Assembly: GCF_040807025.1 (NCBI RefSeq)
Contig: NC_090956.1
Location: 6,870,517-6,934,516 of the forward strand
Direction of reading: 5' to 3'
Source: Struthio camelus
Taxonomy: Eukaryota > Chordata > Aves > Struthioniformes > Struthionidae
Length of the DNA: 64,000 nucleotides
Part shown: piece after piece, positions 22,201 through 34,200 of the stretch
How the letters are laid out: the number at the start of each line of letters is the position of its first letter
How positions within the stretch are numbered: the stretch's first letter is position 1
Translations under genes and position numbers: made by a program
The notes under the pieces: generated by a model
The model's input: only the letters and a program-made list of their open reading frames with translations
What the model was told of the DNA's origin: nothing
The model's database searches: none

Positions 22201-25200
22201 TACTTTTCTCTGTTGTAATTTTTAATAACTGTGTCATGAGGAGACCTTTCCAGTGTCATATTCAGGTGGGAGTTTCTCAAAGGCAGGTAAGACCTGAGTC
22301 AAGGAATGTGTCTTCTTCTGTAAGAACTCTGTGTCTGCTCTAGAAATTTTCAGCTGAACCCTGCTGTCACTCCTGAGAGAAAAATTCTTTTTTGAAGGCC
22401 ACTAAACCAATGTAGTTGAATCCACATAGTGAATAATTAAGAGAAAAACAATCTTGAGATGCACACAAGTAACCAAATCCAACCACTTTCTTTCTCTTGA
22501 TGGCTTTTGCAGGTACCAGCCTCCAAATCTAGCCATTTCTACCCTCTACTGGAAAGCCTGGCCCCTCCTCCTTGTAGTGGCTGCATTCAATCCTGAAAAC
22601 ATTGGTAAATGTGGACGTTTCTTGGGACATCGGTTCTGCTGCAAAAATTGGCCAGGGTGCAGTGTGCTGAAATCTGGTTGTTTGTGTTCAAGGCATGAGC
22701 TGGGATGGCAAGATACTGCTATTACCTAACCATACTGTGATGCATAGTCACTGTGTGAGCAGAAGTGTACAGCATGGGGTTTTGGACAATAATATGACTG
22801 GGATCAGGGTGATTGTACTCTGTTTAGACGTGATGGGTTGCTCCAAAGTGAACTTATTGTACCTCCCCACTTTGGAGTGTATTAGAATCTATGTAAATAT
22901 CCTGACTTTTTTCTTGAATCCCTGACTGCCCTTCTCTTCTGTGCTGCAGGTCTGGCTGCATGGGAAGAGTACCCCTCTCTAAAGATGCTCATGGAAATGG
23001 TCATGACCAAGTTAGTATGTTTAAATCCCTCCATAAATCGTACAGGCCACTGAACGCAGATTTCTGGATGAAGTTGATGCCAGCTGGCTCCTTCCTTTCT
23101 GTTGGGACTGATGTAGAATGAGCTGCCTGGCAGCGACACTGCAGCTGAAGAGTAAAAGGAGTCTTCCCCCAACAGAAATATTACCAGCAAGGAAGTAGAG
23201 ATCAGAGGGAGCAAGGGGTGACTGTGTGATGTGACTTGCTGTGAAGGGCTCATTCTCTGTTGTCTACTTCCGTGTTTGCTGCCCAAAGGAGCTGAGGTCA
23301 TGGGGACATTCTGGCTGTTTGTGGTGCATTAATTTTGGATAGGTCAAGATAACCGTTTTTGACTGATTTTTCTTAGTAATTATTCCTATCCTCCGTGTAC
23401 CTTGACGGATGAGGAGAAGTGTACAGAGATGATTAACCGTGAGCTTCAAATCTCCCAGAGGGAAAAGCAGGAGATTCTTGCCTTTGAAGGTCATCTGGCT
23501 GCTGCATCCACAAAGCAAACGATTACAGAGAGCAGCAGCCTCCTGCTGTCCCAGCTGACGAGTCTAGACCCTCAGTAAGTAGCCTTCTGTGTTCTGGTTC
23601 CAGCAAGGAATACCAGATAATCCTAGTCAGGAGACCCTATTGCTGGTAGGGCAGTTGATGGGAGAAGAGCATGAGATTTGGTAGCCTGTAGGATAGATTC
23701 CTACCAGATTCCAGTCACGTTTGCTTGCTGTCTTTCTGCCGTAGGCGTTTGGCCCTTTTGCGTTACTAAACTGATCCTCGTTAACACCAGAGTGAAGGTG
23801 TATCTGGCTGTGGATAACTTCTCGTTTCTCTGGTAGGGGCCCCCCACGCAGACCTCCACCACACGTCCTCGAGCAGGTGAAAGGCCTGAACCAGTCCTTG
23901 CGCTTGGGCCACCTACTGTGTCGCAGTCGTCATCCTGATTTTCTTCTCAACATCATTCAAAGACAGGTGGGTTCCCTTGAATGGCCTGAATAAGTTAAGA
24001 TCTGAGCCTTAGTCTATGAAACTTGAGCAGAGTAGGGACAGAAAGGAATCGAGTAAGGTATAGGGCAATGTGGCTTGTTGCTCAGGAATTAAACGATCAG
24101 CATGCTGCATGTAGGTTCTGCTGATCCTGCATTGTCATTCTCTTGCTTCCTAGGCCTCATCACAGTCAATGCCATGGCTGGCAGATCTGGTTCAGTCCAG
24201 TGAGGGCTCGTTGGATGTCCTACCAGTGCAATGTCTTTGTGAGTTCCTGCTTCATGATGCTGCTGATGAGCCAACCTCAGGTGAAGAAGAGGAGGAAGGT
24301 GAGAGTAAAGAGCAACGTGCCAAGAAACGCCAGGTGAGTGGTCTCTTGTGGTCAGTTTTGTTGTCTACTTTCTGCACAGCCCCCTTCTGATTTGATTTCA
24401 CTGAGACGGCCGACTTCTCGCTCCACAGAGACAACAGAAGCAAAGGCAGTTGCTTGGACGTTTGCAAGATTTGCTCTTGGGTCCCAAAGCAGATGAGCAA
24501 ACAACCTGTGAGGTGCTTGACTATTTCCTACGCCGCCTGAGTTCCTCCCAGGTGGCTTCACGGGTCCTGGCCATGAAGGTGAGAAAAATTAAGAACTTCT
24601 CAGCTTCTGATAAGCCCTGGTCAGGGCTGAGCCCTAGGTTGATGCAAGTCCGGAGCCAGTGCAGTGAAATTGTTTCATGTCATCCTTTTTCGGTAGCTTG
24701 TCTCTATTTCCAAACTCCATCAGAAGCATTTCTGCTACCTACTGCTCAAAGGCCTTCTTTGTTCAGCAGCTAGCTATTCCTTTTAAGACGGAACTGGAAA
24801 CTGCTGTGTCTACTGTGAAGTTCAAGAGTAGTCTTAGCAGATCACATACTGCAGGAAGTAGTTGGCACCAGCTTTTCTGTAGGATATAGATGAGTAAATG
24901 CCTGGTCCTCTAGAGCATGATTAAGGCAGGTAGAATTGCACAGAGTCCAGATGGACTATGCTTACAGAAGACTGAAACTTTAAGCAGGGTAACTGTCAAG
25001 TAAACACACGATGTGGTCTGAAACCTGTTGTAGGCTACTAGCGTTACATTTGGATTGCTCCGTGATGTCTGAAGCTTGTTTCTTTTCACTAGTACAAAAC
25101 TAGCGGTCTAGCTGTGGCTTCATATGCCCAGATTGTGTCCATTTCCTTTCTGCAGGGCCTGTCCTTGGTGCTATCAGAAGGGGGATTGCGTGATGGAGAG

Positions 25201-28200
25201 GAGAAAGATCACCCCATGGAAGAGGACTCTGGTGATTCTGAACTGCTCCAGGGATACCAGTGGTTGCTAAGAGACCTCCCGAGGTTGCCACTCTTTGACA
25301 GTGTTAGAGCAACAACAGCTCTAGCCTTGCAACAGGCAGGTGTCAGTAGCTGAAAGGAATGAGTGACCAGCTCTGGGGCAAGTTATTCTTCAACCTACTT
25401 GTGCTAAAACAAATCTGAGCAAACTGTTTGTGGACATGGTACAGACCCACGTATCTTCTGGGTTATAATATGCTTGCAAAAGAAGAATATTCCTTAAACT
25501 GATTCTTGTTTTTGTTACCTTCTGTTTTCTAATGAGAAGAAGTCTCATTCCAGGCCATTCACATGGAGACAGATCCCCAGACTATCAGTGCTTACCTGGT
25601 GTACCTCTCCCAGCATGCCCCGGTGGAGGAGCAGGGACAGCATAATGACCTTGCTCTGGTGAGAAACTAGCTGGCTAGGACAGTGGGATTGCGTGGGGGA
25701 GACTGGCAAGCTCTCAGACAGTGGTAGGCATGTGACTTGCTGTACCAACTGTGGATGAGGTTTTTAGAGGGCACATGAATTCAATAGCTGCATGTTTTGT
25801 GTTCTGCGTATGTGTTGGAAGGCAACCTGTCTTTGGTTTCATGTCTTTCACACAGAAGGCTAGAGAGCAATGATCTCCAGTCCATGGATAGAGCAGCCCA
25901 TCCCAAATGGAATGGGAAATGCAAGAGTAGATAGTGATTTGAAGAAATTTCTACCACCCGGTAGTGTTACTTGAATGAGCAGGTGTTAAACTTGGAGTCA
26001 GATGTGTCTGGGGAGAGAATGGGAAGTCAGGAGCCTTAATGGTGGGGTATGCAATCTCCTGTAACCAAAACTGGATTCCTGAATTTTTTAAAGAAAGTTT
26101 TGGTCATCTTGAGTATTTGGCTCATATACAGAGATTTTTCATTGTTCTTTGACTCTGGGTGCTTTCATTGCTTTTAAGTCCAGTAAACTGCATCCTTTCT
26201 GACAATCTGTTGGAGACTCAGACGCACTGATCTAGAGGCTCCTGTGCTCTTCCTCCTTGCATACATGTGTTTAGATATGTAGGGCATGTTTAATAAAAAT
26301 CAATACATCTGTCTCCTCAGAGAAATGCAGCTTTTACTAGGTAAATACCTGCAAATTCTCCCTTTGTAATGGGCGCCAGAATGCAGCTTTGCCACAAAGG
26401 GGCGCACTGCGCACGCACAGCACTGGCCTTTTTCCCCAGTGTGGCAGTTCCGTTCTTGACTCTCCCTATGGGTTGATCTCCAGAGTGGGGTTAAGTGGGC
26501 TGATGACAGACTGAACAGTGTGACACAGTGCAGCAAGAGGGCCTGTCTGTGTTGCTCAGCGGAGAACGTATGGATCTTTTTTCCCCTGTAGGATGTGGCC
26601 CGGCTCATAGTGGAGCGCTCTACCATCATGTCTCACCTCTTTTCCAAGCTTTCGTACTGTGCTGAGTCAGATGCAGTGCTTGTTGCTCTGCTCTCCATCT
26701 TTTCTCGCTACATCAAACGTATGCGCCAGAGTAAGGAGGGTGAGGAGGTGTACAGCTGGGTGAGTGCCTGCCTTCCTTTTCTTCTTAAGTAGGTCAAAGA
26801 GGAAGCTCGGCAAGTTCTCAAGAGATCCATTGTGGGTTACTAAATCTATTAAGAACAAAACAAAAATCCAAACACATGTCGAGTTCAGGAATTCCCTAAG
26901 CTGAAAATAGTTGGAGGTTGGGATAGTAGAGCTGAGTGGGGGGTGTGCGTGTGTATAAACGCATGCACACAAGCACACATAGAAAAAGCACTTTCTTACT
27001 CTTCCTTAGGCATCTTTTATGGCCGCTGTTGGACATACCAGACTAGGTGGACCTTTGATCTGACCCAGTTTGTCCATTCTCATAGTCTCCTGTACATCTG
27101 CATCTCAGATTTCATCTTTCTTTCCGTGCCCTTGTTCATCCTTTTCTATCCTTTTTCCAGTCAGAGTCCCAGGATCAGGTGTTCCTTCGTTGGACTAGTG
27201 GGGAAACAGCGACTATGCACATCCTTGTGGTTCATGCCATGGTTATCCTTCTGACACTAGGGCCACCTCAAGGTTAGTGAAGGGTACTCAGATTGATTTG
27301 ATGTGTGTTGGACCAAAGAGAGAGCCTTCCCTTCTGCCACCTCCTAACAGGCCAGGCTGGTGTTAATCCTCCTGCTTATGGACTTGTCTCTTGCAGTATG
27401 TGTTTGTGGCTGTAGGAGCTATCAGAATATTGTTGCACTGAGTAAAAGAATTGCAGGCTTATCTGCTGCCTTCTGTGGACAGCATGGAATACTAAAAATG
27501 ATGGTGTGTCCCTTCCTCCTAAACAAGGAGGTCTCAGAGGCTTATTGCAGTGTGAGAACTGGGCACTCAGATACATAGTTTGCATTTCCGCTTGATAGTT
27601 TGTTTATTCCTGGGTTGTTTCTGGCTTTTAAGCCAGAAAGTGTTTTGGTTTATTGATTTGTAAAAGAGAAGGGTTCTAGGTGTTTATAAACATAAGAGAT
27701 AATTTTTGTATCTGCTCTTAAGCAGGGGATGGTGATTTTTATACCTTATTGGATATATGGTTCCCAGAGAAAAAGCCCCTGCCTACTGCTTTTCTGGTTG
27801 ACACCTCAGAAGAGGCTCTGCTGCTCCCCGACTGGCTAAAGCTGCGTATGATCCGCTCTGAAGTCCCACGTCTTGTGGATGCAGGTAAGCCTGTGGGATG
27901 TTTGCTGGTGTTGCAGGCCCTCCTGAAGGAAAGGGACAGACTTCCCTGCTCAAGTCCTCCAAGCACACGGCCATCCTACTTGGATGCCTTTAGTGGGAAT
28001 GTCAGTCACTGCACACGCTGAAGCTGAGCAGGGAGCCTGGGCTTAGAAAATAGTGTGTCTCTGCAGATTTTGTGGGCAGCGACAGTCTAACCACAACAGA
28101 TTTTTTGCCACGTCCCGTAGGGCTGTCAAACCCATGTACAGAATATGAGCTGGTTCCTGGCAGAAGAAATTATGGGATGTCCCAGTATGATTCCCTGCTC

Positions 28201-31200
28201 AGCCTCAATGTGCAGTACCAAGGGTCAGTGAATGGAATTTGAGAATTGCAGCAACCTAGCTGAACCATCATGCCCCCCAGGTTAATCCTCGTAGCATTTG
28301 AAGTGCCCCATTGAGTGAGAGCTGAGACTGAAGAGGATGTCCTTGGTACGTTGTCTTTGGTACAGCTCCTTACTGCAATACTGGAGGCAATTCCTTGCGC
28401 TCTGGTCCGAGTGCTGGATTTTGCTGGCTTTACTAGGCAGTGATTGTTACTTTTGAAGTAGGACAGAGGGTCTGTATGACTATATTTAGCTTTCTGTGTA
28501 TTTTAAAGGAAGTGAGGGACTGTGAATTATATCTTATCTTTGTAATGTCCATTCAGATTGAATTAAGCTATACAGTTACCAGACAACAGGCACAGCACTT
28601 CTTCCTTAGTGCGTGGTATTCTTGCAATGTGGAGAGCAGCATCTGAAGGATGTAAACTGTAACTGTAGTTACTTTCACCCTTGCATAGCTTGTCGGTGCT
28701 CTTTTTCTTGGTATGCACGGCTTTTGTCCCTTTCTTACTAATTAAATGACAGCTCTCTATAGCCAGTGATTGAATTATTCGATAATTCCTGCCTGCAGCC
28801 ATCAACTGATAGGGTGGAAGTTATTTTTAATACAAATGATTTGGTTCCTGAGGATTTGATCAAATTAACCAGAAGATCAAATTAGCCAGCGAGTGAATTA
28901 ACTGGAAAATGCAATCAGAAAGCAATGATTTGCAGAGCAAAGAAAACATAGTAAGCAACTGTCAGGCTTTTGGCTTTAGGCTCTCTACAGTCCTGTCATT
29001 AATGTGTCACTGTTGGTCCAGTCAAAAGCACAAAGATCAGGTAATGAAGATGACCCTCTCTGAGCAATTCAGAAGCCTTGAGAATTCAGTGTTTGTGTGT
29101 TTCAGCCCTGCAGGACCTGGAACCACAGCAGCTGCTTCTCTTTGTTCAGTCCTTTGGAATCCCAGTTTCCAGCATGAGCAAACTTCTGCAGTACCTGGAT
29201 CAGGCGGTATCTCATGACCCGCAGACGCTGGAGCAGAACATCATGGACAAGAGTAAGAGCTCCCTACCATGCTGACTAGGCATTTTACTCTTTCCTGAGC
29301 AGTATTCGTGAGTGTGTTTTGTGACTGCCTTGGAAAAGTCCAAAATAGTTCAGTGCACTCTGTGCCTAGGCTGCTTTATCAGTCCCTGTACAGACCTCCC
29401 TGGGGCTTGTTTGGATGGCATTGGCTGCATTTCCCAAAGACGAGAAGGATTTTCTGGTTTGGATTGTGCAGAGTCCAGAAATAATTTGGAGGCTAACACT
29501 TAACAGAAGCAAGGTGTGCTCACGTCACGTTTACAAAGCCTTTCAGAACAGTCGCTCCACTGTGGGAGCTGTACAAACAGCAACCCATCTTGTCCTGCCT
29601 TATTCAAGAGGAGATGATGTATTCATGTCTTGCCCTTTTTCAGACTACATGGCTCACCTTGTGGAGGTTCAGCATGAGAGAGGAGCAACAGGAGGCCAGA
29701 CTTTCCACTCCCTGCTCACTGCCTCCTTACCAACTCGCCGAGGTACTGAACAGCGTAGCCTGAACTTGTGAAAATCAGAGTCCTCTTCCAAACCTCCTTC
29801 CCCTGCTTTTGAGGAGCAGAAAATACTCTGTCTTCCAAACTGGTTGTGTAGTGATACATCAGCAAGCTGCAGTTAAACACCAGCCCTTGCCAGAGTGCTT
29901 CACTCCTGGCCCAGGGAAAAATTCCACTGTTCATGGACTTTGCTACAATGACTTGTTCTGAGGGATATAGAAAAATGGGTCTTGTTTGGCTCAGAGAGAA
30001 ATGCTACTTGATTTTCCCCTAAGTTGGAGACTGTTAAGCTGAAGGCAATCCATTCTTGGGGCTCCAGATGCCATTTGCTGTAACAGCAATGTTTTGGTTT
30101 TTTTACTCTCCTTGCAGACAGTGCTGAGACAGCAAGGTCGAAGTCTAGTCCTGAGAGCTCCCAAAGCCAGAGCCGGATCCGGACCTTGAGCCAGGTTCGG
30201 GTTCTCGGCCCAGAAGATGATCTGGCAGGCATCTTTCTACAGGTACTAGTATAACTGCTGTCCTGCAGAGCAGACTGTCAGCTGCTTCCCAGCAGCACCT
30301 TCACCAAACCCAAGTTATTTATACTTGCATTTTCTGACACTTTCTTCATACAGTGTTTGGAGTCGATGAGTAAGAAACCTGTGTATGCAATTAGGCTGTG
30401 CACTAGGTTTACAATCTGGTAGAAATGATACTAGAAGGATTCCCCCCCCCCCCCATAGTTCAGTCATGATGTGGTTTATCATGTTCAATACTGACAATGT
30501 GTACTAGCACTTCACCCTCTTTGCGCCTTGTTTGTTATCTGTGTAGTGCCTTTATTCAGCATGAAGGATCTGTGAAATGCTTGCAGGGCCTTGGTGGCAC
30601 AGTTGTATGCAAGTAGCTTTTTTGCGCTGGCTTGTCTGCTTGTGGAGCCTCCCTCTCTCTGCTGACTCCAGATGGAGCCTAGGGGGAATTAATTGGCCAA
30701 GTTAGTTGCCTATTTCTGGCAACTAAAATATTGAAAAAGCTGTATCAGAAGGCCCACAGTCAATATGATTGTTCAAGGTGAAATCAGTTCTCTGCCTCAG
30801 GGTTGTTTATGATATAGCAAGTCTCTTCATTTGCTCTGTCGTAAACATATTCCCTCCTGTCTCCTACCAGCTTTTCCCACTGAATCCAGACCCGCGGTGG
30901 CAGAATTCAAACCTGCGCCCGCTTGCCCTGGCATTACAGCAGGCCCTAGGGCAGGAACTGGCTCGCATCCGCCAGGGGAATGCTCAAGTGACTGGGATCA
31001 CGGCACGACTTCTCCAGGCAGTAGCTGCACTGATGAACTCACCACACAGTGGTGCACTGGTGATGGCAATGCATCGCAACCACTTCATCTCCTGCCCACT
31101 GATGCGCCAGTTGTACCAGTATCAGGTGAGTAGTCTAGGATGAGACTCTCTTCTAGCAGTGAACAAAAAGAAGGGTGCGGAGGAAACTGCAAATTTGGGG

Positions 31201-34200
31201 CATGTCTACTCCACTGTGTGCAGACCCCCTACCTGTGTAATGCCAGAAACACAGCTTGGGAAGTGTGATACAGAGGTATTCCTGTTACCTGTACAAAGGC
31301 TTCTGGATGAAGGCTGGCTGTATTAGCCCAGCGCTAATGAGAGTTGGGGCTTACATGCAGGGTTGGGGGGGAGCCTTACCTAATCTGGTAACTGTGTGGG
31401 TTTGCAGCTGTGGGTCTCTGTTGGCTTTGGGATCTCTAGGCTGTGCTGTTTTGCAATGTGGACATGCCTTGCAAGCCAGGGCATTTGCAGAGAGTTTGAG
31501 AGGTGAAGTCTAGTAATTTCTTAGAGATCTTCAGAGCAGACTGAGATTTTTCCAGTGAAATACCTTGTTCCTTTGTTCATGAAAGAACGCTCTGAGTTAC
31601 CTTTAGCTATGCTTGAAGAGATATTCTGTGAGCAACTGAGCTTTTTGGGTTGTGTTGATACGCTAGAGGCTGCTGCCTTGATGACATTGAGTCCTGATCC
31701 AGCACGGTAGGTGTTCTCTGTGTTCTTGGCAGTATGTGCCACTACCTGCATCTTTCCTGATATCTTTGCTGTGTTCTTGAAGCGTACGTAAGCAGGTCTC
31801 TCTTGCCGCTCTCCCCAGCGCTGCGTGCCACAGGACACTGCCTTCTCCTCGCTCTTCTTCAAAGTTCTCATGCAGATGCTGCAGTGGTTGGAGAACCCTG
31901 CAGTGGAAGACGGTCCTCTGCGTGCTCAGCTGAAGGCCTTTGCTGTGCAGTACTCTTCAAGGCACAGGATCAATGATGGTACAGTCATTGCTACATTGTG
32001 CAGCTTGTGGGAGCCTGAGTGGACCAAGTGGGACAAGAAAGGGATAGAAATAAAACTGCACCCAGACCAGAAGGTGGGGTGGGCTGCCTTTTTTAGAGGT
32101 ATGCTCAGGAGTGGTGAAGAGAAAAATCTGAGTTGTACTGTGCTATACAAACTCCATGAGGATGCAACAAGTGATTTGGCTCTGGGCATTTGCAGTGGAG
32201 ACCTGGTAGACCAGATCTCTTGGGAAAACTTTTGATTGCTTGGATTAGAAATTCTGTGCTACCTCTGGTCCTGGAAGGTGCAGGTGCAAGGATAGTTGTG
32301 GAACAGGGTCGCAGCATGACTTGTATGGCCGTTATCTGCTGTCTTTTGGGAGAAGGAGAGAGCTTAGGAATGGAAATGCCTAAGTTATAGTCCTGTAGTT
32401 ATAAAGTATTCTCAGCCACACGTGCCTGTAACATGCAGAAGAGATGTCAAGGTTTTCAGTGGGAGTGAAGTAGCAGTAGAGAGTAGTGGGTTCACACGCT
32501 CGAGTATTTGTGCCCTAGAACCACATGGTGCATCTGTAAAAGAGAAGTCCCTCTGAATTTGTTGGAGGAGGGGACTGGCTTGGCCCGCTGATGCCAATGC
32601 TGTGATTTCTTTGCAGTTCGAGGTGGCTTTCTGCACCTTACGGAAGCCCTGACTTTCCGTCGTGACCCTGACTTGATCAGCTCTACAGTATGTGCCATCA
32701 TTGCAACCTTGAAATCAGGAGAAAAGTGTAATGTGGAACCAGAGCTCATCAGCAAAGGTATGGCTGTTCTTCTGCTCTCCTCCCCTCTTGTAGTAGCAGA
32801 CTGACCTTCCAGCCCAGCAAGCGAGTGCCTAGTGTGCAGGGTGCAGGCGGCTGCCGCCTTTCTGGATCAGAAAATGCAAACTGATCTAAACTTGGTTCCA
32901 GCTTGTATCACCACCTTCTATTGCACTGGTATGTGTGTTTATATACTGTGATCTGGCACTTGAATGAAGTCTCTTCAGTAATTTGCTGGTTTCTGCTAGC
33001 ATAATGAGAAATAGCAGCCTGTTCCCCTGGAAAAAGAGGGCTTCCCCCTTCGTTACCGAAGCGTGCTTTCAGGAACGTTGGATTGAACGCCTTCTTGATA
33101 CGGTTCCGCTGCACCCTTACCACCTCTTGAAGTTAGCGTGTGATGTCTTTCTCCCTCTGCTAGTCCTTCAAGGTCTGATTGAAACTCACTCTCCGTACTT
33201 GGAGGAACTCCTGACTGTCCTCTTCTCAGCTACTATTGAGACTGCCACCAGATTTCCTGCCATGAAACCAATTGCTGTGGTGAGCTCCTTGTTGCTCCAG
33301 GACAAAGAGGAGACACCAGTGAAAAAAGAGCTGGATAGCTGCAGGTGAGCCTGGGCAGTGATGGGAATTTACCGGTAGGCCTGGTTTCGTGGCATCACTG
33401 CTGATATACCAGCCTTGTTTTCTCCTCAGCACTGAAGCTGCTTGGCTGGGACCCTCCTCTGGCCTTCTCAATGACTGGCTGGAGATGTTGGACCCGGAGG
33501 TGATCAGCAGCTGCCCTGATCTGCAGCAGAGGCTACTGTTCTCCTGGAACAAAGTAAGCGTTCTTAGACAGAGGGACTTCTGCGCTGAAACCCCTTGGCT
33601 TGGGTACCAACGCAAGGGGAGAGTTTATGCTTTGCTGTGTGTTACGCCAGTTCCAGAGCAGTGCAGGCTGGCTAAGAGGAGGATCCTGGTGCGTCCTTCT
33701 CAGTGCAAGGCTTATGTTTCGTCTGATCTTTATACTACTTCAGCCCTGTTCATTTCAGGACTTCAAAGCATATTAGAGACACAACATAGTCCCACAACAG
33801 CCCGATCAGCTGAGTTTTCCTTGGCAGTTTGCAGACAAGATAACTATAGTTTGCCCAGAAACATTGTGCTGATGCTTAGAGTGAAGTTGAATTTTCCAGC
33901 TTTTCTAGTGCTCATTAGACATGTACTGTATTGACATACTGTACAGTATGTCGTGCTAGTTAGTACAGCAGTTCAAATCCTATATCTACATGGTGTATTC
34001 TGTGTTGTCTTTTCCTGGATCTTCACCTTCCTGTAATATACATGATACCTGCTTCTTCCACCTCACAGTATGGATCTGTTGATACATGTCTTCCTTGTTT
34101 GGTCCTTCCAGGCAGGGTCACAAGTGCCCTCCTTCCGCCCGTATCTCTTGGCTCTTCTCACTCACCAGTCCAGCTGGACCACGCTGCACCAGTGCATCAG

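Larger units (their letters stand above)
13226..22604 (+). other. INTS1: INTS1 exon map, coding exons 1–16
   Basis: Exons: 13226–13283, 13429–13719, 14485–14681, 14902–15039, 15745–15904, 16258–16363, 16690–16876, 17018–17163, 17512–17653, 18035–18211, 18459–18567, 19159–19279, 19993–20070, 20601–20758, 22019–22115, 22513–22604. They encode about residues 1–752. Exon 4 ends in a weak donor, GTTGTT. All other donors here resemble GTRAG-type sites. The longest intron (20759–22018) contains a perfect 43-bp tandem duplication and an A-rich run near 21150. Confidence 0.92.
22950..32757 (+). other. INTS1: INTS1 exon map, coding exons 17–32
   Basis: Exons: 22950–23010, 23377–23574, 23837–23966, 24154–24333, 24429–24578, 25156–25335, 25554–25658, 26592–26759, 27161–27272, 27726–27884, 29106–29252, 29644–29742, 30118–30242, 30871–31125, 31819–31978, 32617–32757. 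They encode about residues 753–1542. Exon 22 (ends 25335) is followed by GCAGGT rather than GT. Intron 29 carries a 13-base C run at 30442–30454. Confidence 0.92.

Noticed and set aside
30871..31125. The −1/alternative frame open through INTS1 exon 30
   Set aside because: It is a shadow frame of a conserved exon. The chosen frame matches INTS1 and joins both neighbours in phase.
31979..32235. Open frame continuing past INTS1 exon 31 into the intron
   Set aside because: The residues after the donor at 31979 do not match INTS1, and the exon at 32617 restores the conserved sequence in frame. It is an open intron start only.
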